Below are positions 1 through 5,959 of a stretch of 22,945 nucleotides of DNA, piece after piece. The notes under the pieces were generated by a model. The model did not search any database. It saw only the letters and a list, made by a program, of their open reading frames with translations, and was not told the origin of the DNA. Position 1 is the first letter of the stretch; every line of letters starts with the position of its first letter. The translations under genes and the position numbers were made by a program. The stretch comes from a virus. The stretch covers positions 1 through 22,945 of the IMG/VR virus record IMGVR_UViG_3300020125_000123, one strand, 5' to 3'.

Positions 1-5
1 GCCCG

Positions 6-76
6 CATCTGCGCCATGAGCCGGCTACGGCAGGCGGTTGTGGATCTCCCGGAAGCCGGCGGCTCATGCGCAGATG
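6..76. repeat. Imperfect inverted repeat, 17/16 nt arms
   Basis: The left arm, positions 6-22, reads CATCTGCGCCATGAGCC. The right arm, 61-76, reads GGCTCATGCGCAGATG. They are reverse complements apart from one extra C (a single-base bulge) in the left arm, and are separated by 38 bases. As RNA or single-stranded DNA this would form a long hairpin. There is no T-run after it, so it does not look like a simple intrinsic terminator. It overlaps the first ATG of the leftmost open frame. Its role is unknown; the match is seen directly. Confidence 0.6.
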
Positions 77-351
77 TAGCGACCCGCAGAGCCGAGCGCC
101 GCGGCCCGTTGGTTCGCGGCATCAAGGTCACTGATCAGCGCACCGGACAAGTCCTCTCCGACACCTTGGGCATCATCTACTGCGATCCCATGTACCTCAG
201 CTATGACGGAGGGACGGGGGTTCGCCCAGAGACCGGGAGAGATGAAGAGGTCCGATGGTCGCTCGGCTTGGGCTGCTGGGTTGTTACCCGCCGAGGTTGT
301 TATGAAGTGGAGATGCTTGACCTCGACCAGAACCTGATAATCTACCGATGA
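16..351 (+). CDS. Hypothetical protein, 5' end uncertain
   Basis: This is an open frame of 111 residues from the first ATG. The same frame has no stop back to base 1, so the gene may start outside the window. No Shine-Dalgarno sequence precedes position 16, and the first 20 codons lie inside the inverted repeat at 6-76, so the real start could also lie further downstream. The C-terminal two thirds, from about residue 34 (motif RGIKVTDQRTGQ), look like a folded, mixed-charge soluble protein with four cysteines in total. No signal peptide or membrane segment is visible. I do not recognise the family. It lies on the same strand as three downstream genes for small exported proteins and may share their transcript. 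A chance GC-rich frame cannot be excluded. Confidence 0.4.
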   Translation: MSRLRQAVVDLPEAGGSCADVATRRAERRGPLVRGIKVTDQRTGQVLSDTLGIIYCDPMYLSYDGGTGVRPETGRDEEVRWSLGLGCWVVTRRGCYEVEMLDLDQNLIIYR

Positions 352-415
352 GACGCGGTCGTGGCCATGACGAACGACAGGCGGGCCGAGGCCGCCCTAC
401 CGAAGGGAGCACCCG

Positions 416-742
416 ATGAAGAGAAAGTTCGCCCCATCCTACCGCTGTTCACTTTTCGCCCTCGCGCTGATCCTCCTAGCTCTCGCTGGGCCGCCAGCCA
501 TCGCCGGTCCGGCCGGAGGTACCCGCGTCCAGCTCCGAAACCAGTCCCCGGCCACCGATCCGGACTGCTATGAGTACGCGGCGGATTCGGCCTATGTCTA
601 CTACGACTGCGACGACTACGGGGGTCAGGTGTGCGCTGTCGCCAACGACGGCTCGTGGACCTGCCAGGTCCGGTGCGTCTGCTACACCTACAACAGCCAA
701 GGGGTTTGTTCGAGCTTTGGCCCTCCGGGATGCGCGACTTAG
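416..742 (+). CDS. Small secreted cysteine-rich protein
   Basis: The product is 108 residues. The start is supported by a GGGAG ribosome binding site 7 bases upstream of the ATG. The N-terminus is a clear Sec-type signal peptide: basic MKRK, a hydrophobic core at residues 12-25, and an AIA cleavage motif at 28-30. The mature part is about 78 residues and contains eight cysteines plus a Tyr/Asp-rich segment (YVYYDCDDYGG). The even number of cysteines suggests a small disulfide-bonded periplasmic or extracellular protein (inference). I do not recognise a named family. Its stop codon overlaps the start of the next small gene. It sits beside another signal-peptide gene (935-1321) and converges on the virion operon. 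Phage-encoded exported proteins of this kind may act in host-envelope modification, exclusion of other phages or lysis, but nothing in the sequence chooses between these. Confidence 0.7.
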   Translation: MKRKFAPSYRCSLFALALILLALAGPPAIAGPAGGTRVQLRNQSPATDPDCYEYAADSAYVYYDCDDYGGQVCAVANDGSWTCQVRCVCYTYNSQGVCSSFGPPGCAT

Positions 743-858
743 CCACCGCGGGGAAGAAAACCTTCGCCGCCCTAGCGGCCATCCTCTGCGCCGCCTTCCT
801 GCTCGCCCTCTCCCTGGCGGCCTGCTACCTGGCTACGTTGCCGGGCGCCTGGCGGTAG
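730..858 (+). CDS. Very small membrane protein or lipoprotein candidate
   Basis: This is a 42-codon frame starting at ATG 730, which overlaps the stop of the preceding gene (TAG at 740-742) and so could be translationally coupled. The frame is also open further upstream from a GTG at 631, but that part lies entirely inside the preceding gene. The peptide has two lysines at residues 9-10, then a hydrophobic stretch at 12-31 ending in LAAC (29-32), a good lipobox match. If processed there, the mature lipoprotein would be only 11 residues, far shorter than typical Rz1-type outer-membrane spanins. A simple single-pass membrane peptide is the alternative. No strong Shine-Dalgarno sequence is visible. 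It lies between two genes for exported proteins, which supports a role at the envelope. Function is not assigned. Confidence 0.4.
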   Translation: MRDLATAGKKTFAALAAILCAAFLLALSLAACYLATLPGAWR

Positions 859-890
859 AATAGGCGCCCCGCTTCACCCCCGTGCCGGGG
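843..890 (+). other. Two adjacent small hairpins after the micro-lipoprotein gene
   Basis: GGGCGCC at 843-849 pairs with GGCGCCC at 863-869 across a 13-base loop that contains the TAG stop at 856-858. A second hairpin, CCCCG-TGC-CGGGG, follows at 878-890. Neither is followed by a T-run, so these are at best weak terminator or mRNA-processing structures. They occupy the gap before the next gene at 935. The pairing is seen directly; the function is inferred. Confidence 0.3.
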
Positions 891-934
891 ACAATCCCTC
901 GCGCGGTTACGTCTCTTTTGAGAGGAGATCACGT

Positions 935-1321
935 TTGAAGACTACCCTGATTGCCCTCGTCCTCGCCGCCTCTTGCGGCCCCGCGTTCGCTGCTGAGAAC
1001 GTGTTCACCCTCGGTGGAGAGGTCGTGGACGTGGTGCTCGTGCCGGACGGGGCGAAGGCGTCCGAGGCTGACCCCTCGGCCCCATGTCCAGCTGGGAGTG
1101 ACAACTTCGCGACCATGTACCTGCGCGTCTCGACCGGAGAGATCGTGCCGGTCACCTGTTCCTTCGCGCTGGCCTGCACCTGTTGGGCCACGCCCTTGCA
1201 TTCCTCCGTCGCGATCTCGGGCGTCATGGGCGCGGCGTCTTTCGGTTCTGCCCCCGAGGATGTTGTGCCGTTGCTCCTGGCGCAGACCATCCGCCGCCCG
1301 CAGATCACCCGCCGCCGCTAG
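935..1321 (+). CDS. Small secreted protein with signal peptide
   Basis: The product is 128 residues from a TTG start. This start is chosen because GAGAGGAG lies 7-8 bases upstream and because the frame then opens with a textbook signal peptide: MKTT, a hydrophobic core at residues 5-13, and AFA or FAA before a cleavage site at 19/20. The mature protein has four cysteines, two of them in the motif ACTC, a predicted beta-rich first half (FTLGGEVVDVVLVPDG), and a basic tail ending in RRR. I do not recognise the family. The stop codon TAG occupies 1319-1321 and shares the CTAG palindrome with the stop of the convergent last gene of the virion operon. It is the third exported product in the left plus-strand cluster. 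Confidence 0.65.
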   Translation: MKTTLIALVLAASCGPAFAAENVFTLGGEVVDVVLVPDGAKASEADPSAPCPAGSDNFATMYLRVSTGEIVPVTCSFALACTCWATPLHSSVAISGVMGAASFGSAPEDVVPLLLAQTIRRPQITRRR

Positions 1322-1947
1322 CCGTGCACCCTAGGCACCACGCTATCGATCACTAGGCCCGTTCCGTCCTCGCTTCCTGCCTGGAGGACCGGGACGGGTG
1401 AGGTCGCGCCCAGGGAGAGGAAGCTCCCGCTGTTGGCGGCTACTAAGCGAGGCTCCGGGGTCGATAGGTCTAGGTGCGGGTAGACAGCCCGTAGTTCAGC
1501 CTGGTAGACCGTGACCGAGAAGATCGTGCCGTCGTCGGGATGGGTGAAGCGGTACCGGAGATTCGTAATGTCTCCGATCGATGCCGTGACGACGCGGGTA
1601 AACTGCGCCGGCCCCGCGCTGGTGACGCTCATGCCCACCGTCTCAAGCACGGTCAACCCCTCCAGCAGCTCCCACGTCACGATCCTGGCGCCACCCGATG
1701 AATAGGCGGCGGCCGCGTAGCAGCTCATCAGGTAGGACTCGCCAGCGCCGAGAGCGGTAGGCGTTGAGAGCGTGAACGTCACGGCTCGCGTAGGCGCTGG
1801 CGAGACGGCGTATGAGATAACCGAAATCCAGTTGGAGAGGTTGAGCGTCGCCTCGTTGATCGAGGAGAAGAGCGGCGAAGTCGCGCCGGTCTCATTCGTC
1901 CACCCGTCCAGGTTGACCAGGTCAGAATTGGGCCGTCCGATCGCCAT
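1318..1947 (-). CDS. Beta-sandwich virion protein, likely tail fibre or tip component
   Basis: The product is 209 residues and is the last gene of the virion operon. Its composition is typical of a jelly-roll or carbohydrate-binding-like domain: alternating beta-strand patterns, rich in Thr, Ser and Val, with almost no charged helices. From about residue 36 to 155 (from TLNLSNWISVISY to RYRFTHPDDGT) it resembles the shape of CBM-like beta-sandwiches found in phage adhesion proteins; this is a fold impression, not a family match. GAGGGG precedes the ATG, and the upstream gene's TAG lies in the same leader. Its position after the hub, spike and fibre genes fits a host-recognition role. No enzymatic motif is visible. 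Confidence 0.6.
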   Translation of the reverse strand: MAIGRPNSDLVNLDGWTNETGATSPLFSSINEATLNLSNWISVISYAVSPAPTRAVTFTLSTPTALGAGESYLMSCYAAAAYSSGGARIVTWELLEGLTVLETVGMSVTSAGPAQFTRVVTASIGDITNLRYRFTHPDDGTIFSVTVYQAELRAVYPHLDLSTPEPRLVAANSGSFLSLGATSPVPVLQAGSEDGTGLVIDSVVPRVHG

Positions 1948-1950
1948 GGC

Positions 1951-2739
1951 CTAACCCCTCGCGATGAGCTGCGGAGACCACAGAAGCGAGGTCGTAGAGG
2001 GGGCGAAGCCGAGCCGCACCAGCTTGACCGAGCCGCCAGCCGTGACCGTTACCGGGAGCGCCCCGGATGTCCAGGAGAGCATGTTCCCGGACGTGCCCAG
2101 GAAGTAGACGGCGCCAGCCGTGAGAGATGAGAGGCCGGTAATCAGGCCGGTGCCGACGTGGTAGCCAAGCGCCGAGAGGTAGGCGAGGAGCGAGAGTTGC
2201 GCATCCGTGTCAGTATTCCCCGCGTTCGCCATGGTGTTCGCCGAGGCCCACCGCACCGCCTTGCCGACCGTGCCCCCGGTCCAGTCGCCGTCCGTGCCGG
2301 CTCCGGCGGGAATCAGCCCGAGGGTCGCGGAAGCATACTGCCCAGCTGATTGGACGCCGATGCTGGCGCGGAAGGCGGCGGCATAGGGCGCGAATTCAGA
2401 GCCTCCGTTGGGGGCGTGCACGCTACCCGGCAGCACGAGGACATTCTGCGCCCCGGCCCATGACACGGGGGATGCTCCGCCCGCCGACGTCTCTGCGCGA
2501 GAGTACCAGCTCATGACCGCGATGCCGCCCGTCACCACGACATCGGCATAGCCTCGCTCGAAGTTCACGCCCCCGTCATCCTGCCGGATGCAATGGACGC
2601 GCGAGCCGGTCGGCACGCTAGACCACGGACGGTAGGTTCCCCCGGCAGGCGTGGCCAACGTCCCCGTGATCGTCCAGGGTCCGGTCCCGGTCGTGGAAGT
2701 GATCCCGGCGACGTCCGGCGGAGAGGTGATGTCGGTCAC
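1951..2739 (-). CDS. Tail fibre-like protein
   Basis: The product is 262 residues from a GTG start whose GTGA overlaps the preceding stop codon. The N-terminal 100 residues (TSTTGTGPWTITG, then a one-strand-at-a-time beta pattern ending NVLVLPGS) match the N-terminal module common in tail fibre proteins of metagenomic and proteobacterial phages. The C-terminus (GLITGLSSLTAGAVYFLG, then VKLVRLGFAPSTTSLLW) matches the terminal beta-module that closes many phage fibre and virion-surface proteins. A shorter central part at about residues 100-190 contains the segment ASATLGLIPAGAG. It is predicted to be a virion adhesin or a support for one. These are remembered family patterns, not alignments. 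Confidence 0.65.
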   Translation of the reverse strand: MTDITSPPDVAGITSTTGTGPWTITGTLATPAGGTYRPWSSVPTGSRVHCIRQDDGGVNFERGYADVVVTGGIAVMSWYSRAETSAGGASPVSWAGAQNVLVLPGSVHAPNGGSEFAPYAAAFRASIGVQSAGQYASATLGLIPAGAGTDGDWTGGTVGKAVRWASANTMANAGNTDTDAQLSLLAYLSALGYHVGTGLITGLSSLTAGAVYFLGTSGNMLSWTSGALPVTVTAGGSVKLVRLGFAPSTTSLLWSPQLIARG

Positions 2740-3590
2740 TTCAACTCCTTGTAGGCCAGCGTGAACGTGCTCTCCCCCCAGCTCTCAGGGATCGGGATGG
2801 CCGTCAGCGAGTCGCGCGTGCCGTAGACGAAGTGATCCATGTACCGCGAGGTCGCGCCCAACCGGGTGATGACGGCGAACGGGTCATGTACGCCGACCGT
2901 CTCTTGGAGCGCCACCCACTGATCCTGCACCTCATCCGCGGCGGTCGCCCCGCGTGCCTGGAGAACGATCTCCCGTAGCCGCATGATCGGGCGGGGCTGC
3001 GTGTGCCGGGCGCCTGCGACACTGATGGTCTCCCGGAGTTCCTCATCGGCGCCGAAGTTCGGCTGCTGGCGAATGCCAGAGGTGGGGACGTAGCCGGGTG
3101 ACGGGAAGATCACCCCGACATCTAAGAAGCCATCCGAGTTGGTCGGATCCGAGAACACAACGCGGACGAAGGGCTCGGTCCGCTGACTCCCGAGGTCTAT
3201 GTAGGTGTGCCGCTTCGGGAAGCGGTTCCCGTTGTTCTCGACCGTGAGCCAGAACAGTTGCGCCGGGATGTGAAGAGAGGCCGTGCCGGCACTCGCCACG
3301 GAGACCTGCGTCGGGCCGGTGAGCACCTCGACTGTGCCCGTCCTGGTGATCGTGCTGGCGATGATGATGATGTAGCGGTAGGAGGAGATGCCGGTGTCGG
3401 CCACCGCCGCCAGCGCTAGCGTCAAGTCAAGCGTCGCCTCTGCCTGCGTCAGGTCGAGGAATCGGCAGTTCTTCCCCGGCTGATGATGCAGGAGGTTCGT
3501 CACCGGCATGGAGGATGGCGTAGGCCCCGGCGTGGTGACGGACGCGAGCTTGGCTAGCTCGAGGTTCGCGATGAGGGACTGATCCGGCAT
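2736..3590 (-). CDS. Tail tip/fibre-associated structural protein
   Basis: The product is 284 residues from the ATG at 3590, five bases after the spike gene's stop. The frame is open further upstream to 3737, but that extension lies inside the spike gene and encodes an Arg-rich stretch unlike a folded protein, so it is rejected. The protein is beta-rich at 60-200, including RYIIIIAS, GTVEVLTGPTQVSV and an FVRVVFSDP strand. A more helical C-terminal part contains MRLREIVLQ and a final ESTFTLAYKELK. The general plan, a beta domain followed by a region scanning strain-to-strain variable surfaces, resembles tail-tip proteins that attach fibres. I cannot name the family. The gene sits between the spike and a fibre and overlaps the latter by GTGA. 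Confidence 0.6.
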   Translation of the reverse strand: MPDQSLIANLELAKLASVTTPGPTPSSMPVTNLLHHQPGKNCRFLDLTQAEATLDLTLALAAVADTGISSYRYIIIIASTITRTGTVEVLTGPTQVSVASAGTASLHIPAQLFWLTVENNGNRFPKRHTYIDLGSQRTEPFVRVVFSDPTNSDGFLDVGVIFPSPGYVPTSGIRQQPNFGADEELRETISVAGARHTQPRPIMRLREIVLQARGATAADEVQDQWVALQETVGVHDPFAVITRLGATSRYMDHFVYGTRDSLTAIPIPESWGESTFTLAYKELK

Positions 3591-3595
3591 ATTCG

Positions 3596-5959
3596 CTAGC
3601 CTACCGCCAAACAATAGAACTTGTATGAGGTCGAGACGGTGAGGGCGGTAGCGACACCGCCGACTAGATTTGTCCAGGTGAACACCGGGGCGGTCGAACT
3701 CTCGGTCGTAAGCTGAATGGTCGCGCCGTTGCCCCACGCCGTGGCGCCCTTAACGAGCATGCAGACGAGCGGCGCGGACGCATAGGTCTTGGCGAAGGTA
3801 ACTGTGCAAGTTCCCGTTGAGCCGGGAGATCCGGTGCCTGTTGGCATGGTGACGAGAAAATGCTGATCCGTACTGCCGGCAGCGATGGACGGCGCCGTCG
3901 GCGAGGTGCCCGTGCCAGTGCACGCGACGGTCGGGGACGCCGCCGACTGGAGGAGGAGGTGACCGCTCGCGTCAATCACCATCTTCCGGGTGAGCGTAAG
4001 CGTCCCGATGTCCACCGTCGAGAAAAAGATATTCATGCCATGCGCGCCGGTCGTCCAGTTCTCCGCAGCTTCCGTGCCTACCGTAGCCGCCGCACTTGAC
4101 CACGCGCTGCCGTCATAGCCTTCCCAGCTCAGGCCGCCGTCTCCTGCCGCTGCCGTGAGGGCTGTCGGGCTAGCGGCCGTTCCGGCTGCCCGTCGCAGGT
4201 CGATACCCGGCAATCCACCAGCCCCAAAGGAGTCAACAGTGAGGCGCGTCGCCGTCGCGTCGGCGTTGCCAACGTGGAGCAAGCTCCCGGTTACTGGCGA
4301 GGGGAGCGCTGCGGCGTTCGCGGAAACCTCAAGCGGTACGTCCGGGACGGTGGCACCGATCCCGACTCGCCCCGCAGCCTCATCTACGGTCAGCGGCCCG
4401 AAGAACATCTGACCCTTCGTCGCGTGACTCGTGCTATGAAACGTGCAGTCCTCTCCCGATCCCGTGCCGCAGTAGATTGTCATGCCGCCCGCAGCGCCGA
4501 GGAGATGAAAATAGCTGTCGGGTGCCGCGACCCCTAGGTTGTCGAGGGTCCGTACGGTGGCGGAGAGGGTCGCGAGGTTGTTCAACGCACCAGTCAAATT
4601 GCCGGTGAGGTCGTTGCCGACGAGGTTCACGTTCGTGCTGGTCGCGTCCACCGCCAGTCCGTACTTTTGAGTATTCGAGCCGCCCGCAATATTGCCGGAG
4701 CGGACGCCTGACACTCTGATTCCGGTTGCGCCCGTCACAGCGATTCCGGAATAGGTTCCGCTTGACTGTTGACTGTTGGCGCTCATGAAGCCGCCTTCGA
4801 TGGCTATGTCGCTAGCGGTCGTGACGCTGATGCCATCGCCTCCATTGTTTATGATCCTCGGGGAGACGATCCGCACGTTGCCCACGCTGCCAGACGATCC
4901 GTTGATCACCACGCCGTGTCCACTCGCCGTGGTCGTGCCGTTGCTACTTCCCCACGGCGCGACAATCGTAATGCCGTAGACGCTGCCGCCTGTCGGCACG
5001 ATCTTGTAACCGTCGGTCAAGTTAGAATCAGTCAGCGTGTTATAGAAGCTCAACCATGACACGGTAGCACCCGCCGCCGGGGCAATTAACACTCCGTGAT
5101 CAGAGCTGACTGATTCGATATCAGAGAACCAGTCGCCCGCACTGCCCGTGATTTTGATTCCGACGCCGTTCGAGGTGCGGTTGCCTTGAATCCAGATATG
5201 AGAGAAGTATCGATCATTGCCGCTCGCCAGGCTCAGCCCGGTGAACGCTCCTGTCATCGTCATGGTGACGTTATTCACATACCAGAGCGCGGAAAGCGCC
5301 GAAGTCGTAGCACCGAAGGTTATCCCATTGCCGCCCGCGGCCATGAAGATTTTGATATTCTCGATTGCCCCCTCGCCGCAACCATCGATCACGAGCTGGG
5401 AGCCGGCCGTCTTCGTTATGGCTGAATTGAGGCTGAGATCGCGCACTCCGCCGCACGGAGAGAATGGTGCCGAAGTGTTGCCAAACTTCAGTAGGTCGCC
5501 AGCGGCGGACGCGTTGTGTATGACGGTCGTGGTCGGGCCGGAGCCGCTCAGCCACACCCCCGCACAGGTGACGGTAAGCGTCGAGGTCACCCTGTAATCG
5601 CCGGCCGGCAGGAGCACCCTGCCTCGACCATTGGTGCAAGCCGCCGCAATGGCCGCCTGAATAGCCGCAGAGTCATCGGCGACGCCGTCTCCAACGGCAT
5701 TGTAGGGCGACGCCCTTACGTTGAAGGTTGGCAACCGCGGGTCCGTCGTGGCGACGGTGCCGAGCAGTAGGTCGGCCATCGTTGTGTATTTGACGACGGA
5801 GGAAGCGTTGTCCTGAATTGGTATGCATGCGGTAGTCGCGGGTGAGGAGTTGTGCGCCATGTTGCAGATCTCGACCGTCGTCGCCCCGAGCAGCGCGGAG
5901 CCGCCGAGGAGCGTGAGCGCGAGCGCGGTCCATATGCCGCGCCTAGAAGATGCCCGCAT
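3596..5959 (-). CDS. Pectate-lyase-fold tailspike with an N-terminal signal-like segment
   Basis: The product is 787 residues. The ATG at 5959 is chosen because GGAGGG lies 7 bases upstream; the frame is open to 6034 but has no comparable site. Residues 1-25 look like a Sec signal (basic RR, hydrophobic TALALTLLGGSALL), which is unusual for a virion spike. Residues 80-105 (FNVRASPYNAVGDGVADDSA) match the start of the Pectate_lyase_3 parallel beta-helix, which appears to continue to about 480. Around 525-545, RVGIGATVPDVPLEV resembles the repeat found in trimerising tail-fibre stalks. Residues 678-787 form a Cys-containing terminal beta-domain seen in other phage fibres. There are about twelve cysteines. 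The catalytic residues cannot be identified by eye. The likely role is binding or cleaving surface polysaccharide. It overlaps the hub gene by 17 bases. Confidence 0.8.
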   Translation of the reverse strand: MRASSRRGIWTALALTLLGGSALLGATTVEICNMAHNSSPATTACIPIQDNASSVVKYTTMADLLLGTVATTDPRLPTFNVRASPYNAVGDGVADDSAAIQAAIAAACTNGRGRVLLPAGDYRVTSTLTVTCAGVWLSGSGPTTTVIHNASAAGDLLKFGNTSAPFSPCGGVRDLSLNSAITKTAGSQLVIDGCGEGAIENIKIFMAAGGNGITFGATTSALSALWYVNNVTMTMTGAFTGLSLASGNDRYFSHIWIQGNRTSNGVGIKITGSAGDWFSDIESVSSDHGVLIAPAAGATVSWLSFYNTLTDSNLTDGYKIVPTGGSVYGITIVAPWGSSNGTTTASGHGVVINGSSGSVGNVRIVSPRIINNGGDGISVTTASDIAIEGGFMSANSQQSSGTYSGIAVTGATGIRVSGVRSGNIAGGSNTQKYGLAVDATSTNVNLVGNDLTGNLTGALNNLATLSATVRTLDNLGVAAPDSYFHLLGAAGGMTIYCGTGSGEDCTFHSTSHATKGQMFFGPLTVDEAAGRVGIGATVPDVPLEVSANAAALPSPVTGSLLHVGNADATATRLTVDSFGAGGLPGIDLRRAAGTAASPTALTAAAGDGGLSWEGYDGSAWSSAAATVGTEAAENWTTGAHGMNIFFSTVDIGTLTLTRKMVIDASGHLLLQSAASPTVACTGTGTSPTAPSIAAGSTDQHFLVTMPTGTGSPGSTGTCTVTFAKTYASAPLVCMLVKGATAWGNGATIQLTTESSTAPVFTWTNLVGGVATALTVSTSYKFYCLAVG

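Noticed and set aside
342-782. 146-residue minus-strand frame, and a 70-residue plus frame at 361-573
   Set aside because: Both overlap the signal-peptide gene at 416-742, are Arg/Ser/Pro-rich as expected for wrong-frame GC-rich DNA, and have no ribosome binding site.
907-1308. 133-residue minus-strand frame opposite the second secreted-protein gene
   Set aside because: It is antisense to a frame with a signal peptide and an excellent Shine-Dalgarno sequence, and its product shows no recognisable features.
3591-3737. N-terminal extension of the tail-tip protein gene, and likewise 19901-20047 for the cement candidate
   Set aside because: Both extensions lie inside the upstream gene and encode Arg/Ser/Pro-rich sequence; good starts exist at 3590 and 19900.
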